The notes: a model not told the origin generated them from the sequence alone. A stretch of 64,000 nucleotides of DNA from Flavobacteriales bacterium UBA6772 (GCA_905181765.1 CAJIYW010000004.1:62001-126000), one strand, 5' to 3'. Positions 9,514 through 17,912 are shown, counted from the first letter of the stretch. Translations and numbers: made by a program.

Positions 9514-10503
9514 TTAAATACTCAGTAATTTCTCTAATGTTAGTTTCGCTTTCAGACCAAAAAGTGAATCTTTTGCCTCACTAAAGGCAGTTTCGAAACT
9601 CTTTGTTTCATCTACAATTTTTAAAGCGAAAGCGGCATTTGTTAGCACAACATTATTTTGAGCTTCCGTTCCGTTTCCTTCTAAAATAGACTTGAAAATT
9701 TTTGCTGCATCTGCTATAGAGTTTCCACCAAATATTTCTGATTGTTGAATTCTCTTTTGACCTAAATCTTCTGGGTTTATAATTTGTTCTCCTTTTTTAG
9801 TAAAAAATTTAAATCCGCTTGTTAATGAGATTTCATCATAACCATCTAAAGCATGCACAATACCGTAATTGACATTTTCTTCCTGCAAAATATAATTGTA
9901 CAAACGTGCAATTTCTAAATTAAAAGTTCCAAGCATATGATTCTTAGGAGAACTCGGGTTTACCAAAGGGCCAAGCATGTTAAAAAAAGTTTTTAATGCC
10001 AATGCTTTTCTCGTTGGACCAACCGCTTTCATTGCCGGATGAAATTTTGGTGCATGTAAAAAACAAATATTTGCTTTCTCTAAATGTTCTCTCAATACAC
10101 TTTCATCATTTGTGAAATTATATCCAAAACTTTCTAACATATCTGAAGAACCAGATTGTGAAGACACAGAGTAATTACCGTGTTTTGCTACTTTTTGTCC
10201 TGTTCCTGCAACAATAAATGAAGTTAGTGTAGAGATATTAAAAGTGTTTTTACCATCTCCACCAGTCCCAACAATATCAATAGTATTGTAATCTGATAAA
10301 TCTACTTTTATAGACAATTCTTTCAATGCATTTCTAAAACCAGAAAGTTCGTCTGCTGTAATAGGACGCATCATAAAGACCGTCATAAATGAAGCCAAAT
10401 GAGCAGCATTGTATTGTTCTGATGCAATGTCTTTTAAGACCTGTGTTGCTTCAGATTTAGACAATCTCTCGTGCTTATATAATTTATTTAAAATTGCTTT
10501 CAT
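9514..10503 (-). CDS. trpD: Anthranilate phosphoribosyltransferase
   Basis: 329 residues, normal length. Transfers phosphoribose from PRPP to anthranilate. The PRPP-binding signature is DIVGTGGDGKNTFNISTLT with the following VAKHGNYSVSSQSGSSDMLE. Family motifs FLHAPKFHPAMKAVGPTRKALALKTFFNMLGPLVNP and HALDGYDEISLT follow. It is not fused to trpG, which is a separate upstream gene in this operon. The gap between trpG and trpD can fold into a long hairpin. The stop is one base from the ATG of the small membrane protein. Confidence 0.97.
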   Translation of the reverse strand: MKAILNKLYKHERLSKSEATQVLKDIASEQYNAAHLASFMTVFMMRPITADELSGFRNALKELSIKVDLSDYNTIDIVGTGGDGKNTFNISTLTSFIVAGTGQKVAKHGNYSVSSQSGSSDMLESFGYNFTNDESVLREHLEKANICFLHAPKFHPAMKAVGPTRKALALKTFFNMLGPLVNPSSPKNHMLGTFNLEIARLYNYILQEENVNYGIVHALDGYDEISLTSGFKFFTKKGEQIINPEDLGQKRIQQSEIFGGNSIADAAKIFKSILEGNGTEAQNNVVLTNAAFALKIVDETKSFETAFSEAKDSLFGLKAKLTLEKLLSI

Positions 10504-10526
10504 TTGAATTAAATTCTAAAAATTTG

Positions 10527-10590
10527 AAAGTAATAAGGAGCTAATGCAAAGTTATTGCTAAACTCTATAAACTCCTTGCTTTATTACTTT
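10527..10590 (-). repeat. Imperfect hairpin in the trpG-trpD junction
   Basis: The outer arms AAAGTAATAA and TTATTACTTT pair fully, and inside them GGAG pairs with CTCC after a short bulge. The structure spans the trpG stop and most of the gap to trpD. There is no U-run, so it is not an ordinary terminator. It could stabilise or process the message or be a small palindromic repeat. Function not established. Confidence 0.5.
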
Positions 10591-11162
10591 TTAACACTAT
10601 TTATAAAGTTTCTCAATAACTGTTCTCCAACATCTGTTAAAATAGATTCTGGATGAAACTGAACTGCCGAAATTGGAAATATTTTATGCTGAATAGCCTG
10701 AATTAAACCATCTTCATCTCTTGCTGTAACCTGAATTTCTTCGGGAAATCCTTCATCTGTAGCCGCCCAAGAATGGTAACGTGCTGCTAAAAACGTTTCT
10801 GGAACATCTTTAAAAATAACAGCATCTTTATCTGTAATACGCATTTCTGTTGCAACTCCGTGAAACACATCTTCTAAGTTGATGATGGTTCCGCCAAAAA
10901 CTTCAGTAATTGCTTGCAAACCCAAACACACACCGAAAATTGGTTTAATACCTGCATATCTTTTAATTACGTCTTTTAAAATTCCTGCTTCATTGGGTAT
11001 TCCAGGCCCTGGAGACAGCATAATCACATCATAATTTCCTACGGCTTCAATGCTTATTTCATCGTTTCTAAAAACTACAGGGAAATTCCCTGTAATTTTC
11101 TCCACCATATGGACCAAATTGTAAGTAAAGGAATCGTAATTGTCTAAAATTAATATTTTCAT
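10584..11162 (-). CDS. trpG: Anthranilate synthase component II (glutamine amidotransferase)
   Basis: A class I glutamine amidotransferase that feeds ammonia to TrpE. I choose the ATG at 11162 (192 residues), where MKILILDNYDSFTYNLVH begins as in the family. The frame stays open to 11222, but those 20 residues read like spacer. The oxyanion and nucleophile region is MLSPGPGIPNEAG and PIFGVCLGLQA (catalytic Cys), and the His-Glu pair is in AVQFHPESILT. The same subunit could also serve para-aminobenzoate synthase. It follows trpE by about 70 bases. Confidence 0.95.
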   Translation of the reverse strand: MKILILDNYDSFTYNLVHMVEKITGNFPVVFRNDEISIEAVGNYDVIMLSPGPGIPNEAGILKDVIKRYAGIKPIFGVCLGLQAITEVFGGTIINLEDVFHGVATEMRITDKDAVIFKDVPETFLAARYHSWAATDEGFPEEIQVTARDEDGLIQAIQHKIFPISAVQFHPESILTDVGEQLLRNFINSVKK

Positions 11163-11233
11163 TTTAAAAGTTTTTGGCTTTTGATTCTTCGTTTTTAGCG
11201 AAATGCTAACTGCGAAAAACAAAGAGCTATTTT

Positions 11234-12625
11234 TTAAATATCCTCTGCTAAAAACAACGCTTTCTTTAATGCTGCTAGCTTATTATTTACTTCTTGTAAT
11301 TCTTTTGCTTCGTCTGAATGAATCACTATTCCTGCACCAGCCTGAGAATACAATACATTATTTTTACTTACAAAAGAGCGAATGGCAATTGCTAAATTAA
11401 CAGAACCGTCTAAACCAATAATACCAACTGCGCCGCCATAAAAACCACGTGTTTGATTTTCATATTTATTAATCAGTTCCATTGCCTTATATTTTGGAGC
11501 ACCACTTAAGGTTCCTGCCGGAAACGTGTCTCCAACAATTTCAATCGGATTGCCTTTAATTTTTCCTCGAACAGTAGAAACTAAGTGAATTACGTGGCTA
11601 AAATATTGCACTTCTTTAAATACCTCTACAGTCACATTATCCGCATGCTTGCTTAAATCATTACGCGCCAAATCTACCAACATTACATGTTCTGCAGTTT
11701 CCTTTTTATCTTCAGATAATTTCTTACCCAATTTTAGATCTTCTGCCATATCACCCGTTCTTCTAAACGTACCAGCAATTGGATTAATCGTTGCTTTACC
11801 TTCTGAAATTTTAATCTGTGCTTCTGGCGAAGAGCCCATTAACTTGAAGCTTCCATAATCAAAATAAAACAAATAAGGTGAAGGATTAATAGAACGCAGT
11901 GCTCTATATACATTAAACTCGTCTCCCTTAAATTCTTGCTGGAATTGGCGTGATAAGACCAATTGAAAAACATCACCCCTTTTACAATGTGATTTTGCTT
12001 TCCGTACATATTCTTTAAATTCTTCTCCAGTAACATTTGAAGTCTCCTCTCCTACGATTTCGAATTTCTGAGTATTAAACGCTTGCGCATCTATAATGGT
12101 TTGCACCTCTTTAATACGAGATTCTGTGCCTTCTTCTATGTTTTCTATCAAGGTCATTTCATCATTAAAATGATTAATGGCAATAATAAATCGATAGAAA
12201 CTATATTGCATTTCTGGAATGGCAGATGGTGCTTTCTTATTTGTAAATTTTATGTTTTCGAAATACTGAACGGAATCGAACGTTGTATACCCGTACAAAC
12301 CGTTAAAGGATTTTAATTCTGCTGGGCAATCTAATGCTATAGAATTCGTGAATTTATCAAATAACTGATAAAAATTTTTATCAATTGGTTGGCGCTCAGT
12401 TTGAATACCTTTATGAGAAACTGTAAACTGATAATCGTCTACTTTCATACTCACTATTGGTTCAATAGCAATAAAAGAAAAGCTCTCTTCTTTACTGTGA
12501 TAATCTGAACTTTCTAGTAAAAGCGTGTTAGCATATTGGTCTCTAAACCGCAAATACAAGCCCACAGGCGTTATAGTGTCTGCAATTTTTGTTTTATGAA
12601 TTGTTTTGAAATGTATATTCTTCAT
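11234..12625 (-). CDS. trpE: Anthranilate synthase component I
   Basis: 463 residues, first enzyme of the branch: chorismate plus ammonia to anthranilate. The C-terminal chorismate-binding domain holds VLSRQFQQEF, INPSPYLFYFDYG, MGSSPEAQIKI, INPIAGTFRRTG, ELxxDxxExAEHVMLVDLARND-type residues, GTLSGAPKYKAMELI and GFYGGAVG. In feedback-sensitive enzymes tryptophan binds an N-terminal LLES motif; LLLESSDYHSKEESFSF is present here near residue 35. It is the first enzyme gene after the leader peptide and attenuator, and the ATG lies directly after the terminator hairpin. Confidence 0.97.
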   Translation of the reverse strand: MKNIHFKTIHKTKIADTITPVGLYLRFRDQYANTLLLESSDYHSKEESFSFIAIEPIVSMKVDDYQFTVSHKGIQTERQPIDKNFYQLFDKFTNSIALDCPAELKSFNGLYGYTTFDSVQYFENIKFTNKKAPSAIPEMQYSFYRFIIAINHFNDEMTLIENIEEGTESRIKEVQTIIDAQAFNTQKFEIVGEETSNVTGEEFKEYVRKAKSHCKRGDVFQLVLSRQFQQEFKGDEFNVYRALRSINPSPYLFYFDYGSFKLMGSSPEAQIKISEGKATINPIAGTFRRTGDMAEDLKLGKKLSEDKKETAEHVMLVDLARNDLSKHADNVTVEVFKEVQYFSHVIHLVSTVRGKIKGNPIEIVGDTFPAGTLSGAPKYKAMELINKYENQTRGFYGGAVGIIGLDGSVNLAIAIRSFVSKNNVLYSQAGAGIVIHSDEAKELQEVNNKLAALKKALFLAEDI

Positions 12626-12636
12626 TTTATAGAATT

Positions 12637-12668
12637 GAAAAAGGCTTATCGTGAGATAAGCCTTTTTT
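12637..12668 (-). terminator. trp operon attenuator terminator
   Basis: On the minus strand AAAAAAGGCTTATC, loop TCAC, GATAAGCC and a T-run form a strong intrinsic terminator 12 bases before the trpE ATG and about 30 bases after the trpL stop. Its first arm can instead pair with the segment starting right after the leader stop, GTGAGAACTAATCC (12683-12696), through GTGAGA:TCTCAC, TAA:TTA and CC:GG. That is an antiterminator. Confidence 0.88.
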
Positions 12669-12696
12669 ATATTTTAAATATAGGATTAGTTCTCAC

Positions 12697-12747
12697 TTAT
12701 GAATTAAGAGAGTTCCACCACCATGTATTTTTTGTTGTTATACTCAT
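12697..12747 (-). CDS. trpL: trp leader peptide with three tandem Trp codons
   Basis: A 16-codon reading frame, MSITTKNTWWWNSLNS, with three consecutive TGG codons at 12715-12723 and a TAA stop. It sits between a TATTTTTG promoter box and an intrinsic terminator in front of trpE. In classical attenuation a ribosome stalls at the Trp codons when Trp-tRNA(Trp) is scarce, leaving the post-stop segment free to form the antiterminator. A ribosome that reaches the stop covers that segment and lets the terminator form. The peptide, the pairing segments and the terminator are seen directly; the mechanism is inferred from the E. coli model. Confidence 0.88.
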   Translation of the reverse strand: MSITTKNTWWWNSLNS

Positions 12748-12754
12748 ACTGGAA

Positions 12755-12762
12755 CAAAAATA
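12755..12762 (-). promoter_or_regulatory. Promoter -7 box of the trp operon
   Basis: TATTTTTG on the minus strand fits the Bacteroidota consensus TAnnTTTG, with a TTG about 20 bases upstream (12783-12785) as the -33 element. The predicted start site is only a few bases from the trpL ATG, so the leader would be nearly leaderless. Confidence 0.6.
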
Positions 12763-12832
12763 GGTTAGATTTTTAAATTAGACAACCTTTATACTAGATT
12801 ATTTGTGATACTTCTGTTTCATGTATTTAAAT

Positions 12833-15800
12833 TTATTTTCGGATGATGCGAACATTCATTTCTTCTACCTTCTTGTCCGACAAAATTGAGGGCGCATTGA
12901 ATAATAAATCTTCTGACGAACCTGTTTTCGGAAATGCCATTACCTCTCTAATAGATGCTTTCTTTTCTAAAATCATCATTAAGCGGTCAACACCCCAAGC
13001 AATTCCTCCGTGCGGCGGTGCACCATATTGAAACGCTTTATGCATAGTGCCAACACTCCTCATCATCTCTTCTTTATTATAACCCATATTTTTATAGGTT
13101 GCTTCTAGAATTTCTGATTTATGTGCACGTACAGAACCACCACCAATTTCAAAACCGTTTAAGATTAAATCGTATTGCTGAGCTATAATAGTTCCTATCT
13201 CTTCTTCTTCTCCCTTCATATGCTTCTCTAAGTCATAGATTGCTGGCATAGAAAAAGGATTGTGCGTAAATGTCCATCTACCTTCCTCTGTTTTTTCAAA
13301 CATCGGGAAGTCAACTACCCAAGCAGGTCTTAACTCTTTAGGGTTGATTAACTTTAAAATACGTCCCATTTCTTGACGAACCGCATCTAATGCCTTATTT
13401 GCTGTTGCATAATCTGCTGCAGAGAAAAACACAATATCACCCAGCTGCGCATCTGTAGCTTTTATAATATTTGCTGCTATCTCTTCGCCTAAAAACTTAA
13501 TAATTGGCGATTGTAAATCATTTTCATTCACGATGATGTATGCCAATCCGCCCAATCCGTTTTGCTGAGCAATTGCCGTTAGGTTTTCAATTTGCCCTTT
13601 AGACATTCTTTTATTTCCTTGCTCTTTTGCAGAAACCTTAATACATTTTACAATTCCACCTGCATCGATTGGCTTACTAAAAACTTGAAAAGTTGTATCC
13701 TTAACAATGTCTGTAATGTCTTGCATTTGCAATCCATAACGTAAATCTGGTCTATCACAACCATATTTATCCATGGCATTTTTATAAGTAATTACTTCGA
13801 ATGGATATAAAATCCATTTTTTACCATAGATTTTTCGTACCACTTCATTAAACATTTTAGTATTTAAATCAATGATTTGTTGCATACTCGCGTACGCCAT
13901 TTCAATATCTAACTGTGTAAATTCTGGCTGACGGTCTCCACGAGAATCTTCATCTCTAAAACAACGGGCAATTTGAAAATATTTTTCAAATCCGCCCACC
14001 ATTAACATCTGCTTAAATTGCTGCGGTGCCTGTGGTAATGTATAAAAAGAACCAGCCTGTTTTCTTGTTGGTACAATAAATTCTCTTGCTCCTTCGTCTG
14101 TTCCAGCAGTTAAAATAGGCGTTTCGATTTCTAAAAATTCTTCTTCGTCTAGGATATCACGTAGTAGTTTTATTACTTTATGTCTGTTTACAATTGCGCG
14201 CCGAACCTCATCATTTCTATGGTCTAAAAACTTGTATTCAAAACGGACTTTCTCATTACTTTTAAAAGCTCTTTTAATTTCAAAAGGTAAAGTTTTAGAT
14301 AGATTTAAAATCTCTAAGTCAGAAGTTTCTAATTCTAATTTACCGGTTCTTAAACCCGCATTATAGTCGTCTTCTCTTCTTTGAATAACAATTCCTGTAA
14401 CCGCGATAACAGATTCTGCTTTTAATTTTACCAACTCGTCTAAATTAGGAAATGACTCTCTACTTAAACGCACTTGAAAAATCTGTGTACTTGAATCTCT
14501 TAAATCGATAAACATCAATTCTCCATGATCTCTAACACTAGAAACCCAACCTGATAAAGTTACTTTTTCTGTAATGGATGCTTCTGATAAATCAGATATT
14601 TTATGTGTTCTATATTCTTCTTTAATAATTACTGGCTGTTGACTTTTTGCAATTGGTTGTTGGCTTTTCTCTTTTAGTTGTTCGCTATTCGCTACTAGCT
14701 TTTCGCTAACTACTATCGTCGAATCGCTAATAGCTCCTTTTTCGCTAATCGCTTTTAAAACACCCTCACGAATTACTTTCCCTGACGCTCCTTTTCCAAT
14801 AATAGCGATAACTTTACCAACAAGAATTCCTGCCTTTCCTTGGTTTCCCTTTTTAATATCATTTGAAATTGCTTCATTTTCAAAGATTACTGTTGCAATT
14901 GCATCCGTAATTTTATGCTGGGAAATCGTATTTTCATCAAAGTACTTTTTGTAATCGAAAGTAGGTTCTTTTAAATACGATGTAATTGCATTTTGAACCA
15001 AAACAGACGTAATTTTATCTGCTTTAAATAACTGAAAAATAGCAATTAAGTCTGCAACATTATGAATGTTTTGATATCCATCTGCATCCATATTATTTAC
15101 CAATGTTTTTGCAACAAAAGAGGCATCTTGGATAACATTGTTAATCGTCATAAATATTTTAGAACGAATGGCATCTGCGGTAAAAAACTTTGCATCTTGT
15201 GGTAAAACACCTCCTTTAATTAATACCGTTTCTACAGCATAAGGCAATGCACTTGCATCAATATTTATACTTTCTACAATCTCTTTTATAGAAACAAAAG
15301 GTAAGTCTGGCTCAGAGATAAAACGATAATCTGCTTCAAACTCCTTTGTTCGCATAGTTTTAGTTTGCTTTAAGTCTGCATCCCATAAAACTGTAGTTTG
15401 TTCTGGTCTAAATTCTTTGTGCGTTGTAAAGTAGTTTAATTGCTTCTCAATTTCTTCCATTAGAGCCTCTACCATAAATTTAAAAGAATTTAAATTTTTG
15501 ATTTCTGTTCTTGGGTTTAAAACTACTTCACCAATCTTTCTCAACGAAACAGAAACATCAGATTTAAACTCTCCTTTTTCTAAATTTGCTTCAGAAATAC
15601 CTAAATTCTGAACAATTCTTTGAATGTACTGGGCATAAGTAGAAGCATCCTCTATATTCCGAATACAAGGATCTGTAACAATTTCAATTAAAGGTACACC
15701 TGCTTTATTAAAATCTACTAGAGAAATTTTCTTCTCATGCATTAATTTAGCAGCATCTTCTTCAATATGTGTTTGCGTTAATGAAACCGTAAATTGAGAA

Positions 15801-16174
15801 CCATCATTTCTATAACAAGAAACTTCACCATCTGGAATTACAGGATTGTGAAACTGTGTAATTTGTATGTTTTTAGGGTTGTCTGGATATTCATAATGTT
15901 TACGATCCCAAGAAGTAACCTGATTTGAAAAAGAAGAATTTACGGCTTTTCCAAAATAAATTGCTTTTATAATTGCTTCTTTATTAATGGCCGGTAAAAC
16001 GCCCATTTGCCCTGTACAAACCGAACAGATGTTTTCATTCGGAACTTCTGATTCTTTATTCGGACAAGAACAAAATAGTTTAGATTTTGTATTTAAACGA
16101 ACGTGTGTTTCTAACCCAATAATCAATTCTAAATCGTGGGCTTTTAAAACCTCCTGTATTTTCGCTAATTCCAT
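12833..16174 (-). CDS. gatB-aspS: Fused GatB amidotransferase subunit and aspartyl-tRNA synthetase
   Basis: A 1113-residue fusion. Residues 1-475 are GatB: IIGLETHVRLNTKSKLFCSC with zinc-ligand-type Cys (CSC and CSVC), the cradle domain, and a YqeY-like tail ending about GKVIREGVLKAIS. Residues 476-518 are a polar linker. Residues 519-1113 are a full bacterial-type AspRS: OB-fold anticodon domain (SGWVSSVRDHGELMFIDLRD), class II motif 2 (FRDEDSRGDRQPEFTQLD), a GAD insertion at about 790-940, and motif 3 (GIAWGVDRLMMIL). His550 replaces the Leu30 of E. coli AspRS and Asp602 replaces Lys82, as expected for a non-discriminating enzyme. Asp-tRNA(Asn) would be passed within one protein complex to GatA. 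The ATG overlaps the gatA stop by one base. Confidence 0.95.
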   Translation of the reverse strand: MELAKIQEVLKAHDLELIIGLETHVRLNTKSKLFCSCPNKESEVPNENICSVCTGQMGVLPAINKEAIIKAIYFGKAVNSSFSNQVTSWDRKHYEYPDNPKNIQITQFHNPVIPDGEVSCYRNDGSQFTVSLTQTHIEEDAAKLMHEKKISLVDFNKAGVPLIEIVTDPCIRNIEDASTYAQYIQRIVQNLGISEANLEKGEFKSDVSVSLRKIGEVVLNPRTEIKNLNSFKFMVEALMEEIEKQLNYFTTHKEFRPEQTTVLWDADLKQTKTMRTKEFEADYRFISEPDLPFVSIKEIVESINIDASALPYAVETVLIKGGVLPQDAKFFTADAIRSKIFMTINNVIQDASFVAKTLVNNMDADGYQNIHNVADLIAIFQLFKADKITSVLVQNAITSYLKEPTFDYKKYFDENTISQHKITDAIATVIFENEAISNDIKKGNQGKAGILVGKVIAIIGKGASGKVIREGVLKAISEKGAISDSTIVVSEKLVANSEQLKEKSQQPIAKSQQPVIIKEEYRTHKISDLSEASITEKVTLSGWVSSVRDHGELMFIDLRDSSTQIFQVRLSRESFPNLDELVKLKAESVIAVTGIVIQRREDDYNAGLRTGKLELETSDLEILNLSKTLPFEIKRAFKSNEKVRFEYKFLDHRNDEVRRAIVNRHKVIKLLRDILDEEEFLEIETPILTAGTDEGAREFIVPTRKQAGSFYTLPQAPQQFKQMLMVGGFEKYFQIARCFRDEDSRGDRQPEFTQLDIEMAYASMQQIIDLNTKMFNEVVRKIYGKKWILYPFEVITYKNAMDKYGCDRPDLRYGLQMQDITDIVKDTTFQVFSKPIDAGGIVKCIKVSAKEQGNKRMSKGQIENLTAIAQQNGLGGLAYIIVNENDLQSPIIKFLGEEIAANIIKATDAQLGDIVFFSAADYATANKALDAVRQEMGRILKLINPKELRPAWVVDFPMFEKTEEGRWTFTHNPFSMPAIYDLEKHMKGEEEEIGTIIAQQYDLILNGFEIGGGSVRAHKSEILEATYKNMGYNKEEMMRSVGTMHKAFQYGAPPHGGIAWGVDRLMMILEKKASIREVMAFPKTGSSEDLLFNAPSILSDKKVEEMNVRIIRK
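14615..14752 (-). repeat. Repeat-like DNA encoding the GatB-AspRS linker
   Basis: The linker DNA has five copies of TCGCTA (plus strand) between 14682 and 14747 and encodes the low-complexity stretch EKLVANSEQLKEKSQQPIAK and its continuation. It looks like an AT-rich spacer repeat read in frame, not a folded domain. Confidence 0.5.
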
Positions 16175-17568
16175 TATAAAATTTCGTTTAAAAAGTTAGC
16201 GAATTGTAAAACTTCCGCATCTTTTTTCTTGTCTGCTGTAATTTGTATGCCTGTAGAAGTTCCTTTTGGTATTGTTAACGCTGGCAAACCTCCCAAACTA
16301 AAACCAACCGTATATGCATCTGACAAGTACATTGCCAAAGGATCTTGCAAACTCTCTCCAATTTCTGGAGGACTTGCAGGAGTTACTGGAGATAAAACAA
16401 TATCAACATCCTTAAAGTCTTCTGTAAATCTTGCTGATATTTGATTTCTTAAATTCTGTGCTTTTAAATAAATTTCATCGGAAAAACCTTGCGATAAAAC
16501 TTGATTTCCACCAACAACTCTTCTTTTTGTTTCTTCTGAAAAATTTTCTGATCTCGTAATTGAATAAGTATCTTTCAAATTAGCTCCTTCTATTCTTGCT
16601 CCGTAATTTGTGCCGTCTAAACGAGATAAATTTGAGGCAGTTTCTGCCATTGCCAGCGTATAATAAGTAGAAACTAAAATATCAGCATCAAAAAAGTCTA
16701 ATGCTTTTACTGCGATTCCTTTCGCTTTTATTTTTTCTAAAGTTGCCAAAAAATCAGTTTGTATTTCGGTACTAATTGCATTGTTCTCAATAAAGTTTTT
16801 ATAATAACCAACGGTCTTTATTTGAGTTGCTTTTAAATCAGTTGAAACCGCTTCAGAAACATAACTCGTTTGATCTCTTGGATCTTTTCCACTCATAACG
16901 TTTAAGACAATTCGCACATCTTCAATAGACTTTGCAATAGGCCCAACGCAATCTGTAGAAGAAGCGTACGCCATTAAGCCATATCTAGAAATTCTACCGT
17001 AGGTTGGTTTAAATCCGTAAATTTTATTATACCCTGCTGGCTGACGAATAGACCCGCCCGTATCTCCACCAATTGAAAAAATAGTGCAGTCTTTTGCAAC
17101 ATTTACAGCAGAACCTCCACTAGAACCGCCAGCAACTAAATCTGGATTTATAGCATTTTTTACTGCTCCGAAAATGGTGTTTTCTGATGAAGAACCGTGC
17201 CCAAAAGAATCACAATTTTCTTTTACCAAAGGAATTGCACCTGCATCTAATAGTTTCTGAATAGCAGTTGCGGTATAGGCTGCTTTATATTTTTTTAACA
17301 AGTCTGAACTAGCAGTAGTATAAGTTCCTTGTAACATGTACACATCTTTAATTCCAAATGGAATTCCTTCTAACAAACCAATTTCTTGTCCGTTTTCTAT
17401 TTTAGCATCTACTTTTTTAGCTGCAGCTAAAGCAGTACCTTCCAATAAAGAATTTACCGAGTTGTGTGTATTTTGTTTTAATAAATTTAATTTTTCTTGT
17501 ACCAAACTCATACAAGATATTTCTTTGTTCACCAGTTGCTGATGAATTTTATGTATTTGCGACTCCAT
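16174..17568 (-). CDS. gatA: Glutamyl/aspartyl-tRNA amidotransferase subunit A
   Basis: 464 residues, near the usual 470-490. An amidase-signature enzyme that hydrolyses glutamine and supplies ammonia for converting Asp-tRNA(Asn) or Glu-tRNA(Gln). The Ser-cisSer-Lys triad is visible as Lys74 (FGIKDVY), Ser149 (AGGSSGGSAV) and Ser173 (GGDTGGSIRQPA). The 24-residue spacing between the two serines matches Staphylococcus GatA. It is the second gene of the gatC-gatA-gatB::aspS operon, one base after gatC and overlapping gatB::aspS by one base. Confidence 0.96.
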   Translation of the reverse strand: MESQIHKIHQQLVNKEISCMSLVQEKLNLLKQNTHNSVNSLLEGTALAAAKKVDAKIENGQEIGLLEGIPFGIKDVYMLQGTYTTASSDLLKKYKAAYTATAIQKLLDAGAIPLVKENCDSFGHGSSSENTIFGAVKNAINPDLVAGGSSGGSAVNVAKDCTIFSIGGDTGGSIRQPAGYNKIYGFKPTYGRISRYGLMAYASSTDCVGPIAKSIEDVRIVLNVMSGKDPRDQTSYVSEAVSTDLKATQIKTVGYYKNFIENNAISTEIQTDFLATLEKIKAKGIAVKALDFFDADILVSTYYTLAMAETASNLSRLDGTNYGARIEGANLKDTYSITRSENFSEETKRRVVGGNQVLSQGFSDEIYLKAQNLRNQISARFTEDFKDVDIVLSPVTPASPPEIGESLQDPLAMYLSDAYTVGFSLGGLPALTIPKGTSTGIQITADKKKDAEVLQFANFLNEIL

Positions 17569-17569
17569 A

Positions 17570-17833
17570 TTAATCTTCTATCACTTTAGCAACGACTAAA
17601 AAACCATTTTTCTCTCTTGGAAAGTTCTCTTTGATAATCTGCTTTTCAATTGCAGAACTCTCAACCACCTCATCTGGTCTTAAATCATCTAAAGACACAA
17701 CATTAGCGAGAACTGTATTTAAAGTAGTATTCTTATTTGCGCTTTTAATTACATCAAATAATTGGTTTACCGAATCAGATGGCTTCGCTCCTTTAATACT
17801 AGACAAAATGTCTACCGTCATTATTTTACTCAT
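17570..17833 (-). CDS. gatC: Glutamyl/aspartyl-tRNA amidotransferase subunit C (divergent)
   Basis: 87 residues from the ATG at 17833. The C-terminal half carries the GatC pattern LDDLRPDEVV followed by FPREKNGFLVVAKVIED. The N-terminal half is poorly conserved and lacks the familiar helix opening of GatC, so recognition rests on the tail and on gatA directly downstream. The frame stays open to 17869, but those residues are encoded by the attenuator terminator hairpin, so the upstream ATG is rejected. GatC wraps around the GatA-GatB interface and stabilises the complex. It is the first gene after the Asn-rich leader. Confidence 0.85.
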   Translation of the reverse strand: MSKIMTVDILSSIKGAKPSDSVNQLFDVIKSANKNTTLNTVLANVVSLDDLRPDEVVESSAIEKQIIKENFPREKNGFLVVAKVIED

Positions 17834-17852
17834 GTCTTTTAATTTTTGATTC

Positions 17853-17886
17853 AAAAAAAAGCCTTCCAAATTTTGGAAGGCTTTTT
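17853..17886 (-). terminator. Attenuator terminator of the gatCA-gatB::aspS operon
   Basis: On the minus strand AAAAAGCCTTCC, a short AT loop, GGAAGGC and an eight-T run form a strong intrinsic terminator ending 19 bases before the gatC ATG. The arm CCTTCC (17875-17880) can also pair with GGAAGGTT (17902-17909), just after the leader stop, to give an antiterminator. Confidence 0.88.
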
Positions 17887-17912
17887 ATATATTTAAACAA
17901 CAACCTTCCGTC

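Noticed and set aside
11163..11222. 20-residue N-terminal extension of TrpG
   Set aside because: The sequence is spacer-like, and TrpG proteins begin at MKILILDNYDSF.
17834..17869. Upstream in-frame ATG extension of gatC
   Set aside because: The codons come from the attenuator terminator hairpin and T-run; a gene start inside a terminator is implausible and the family match begins after 17833.
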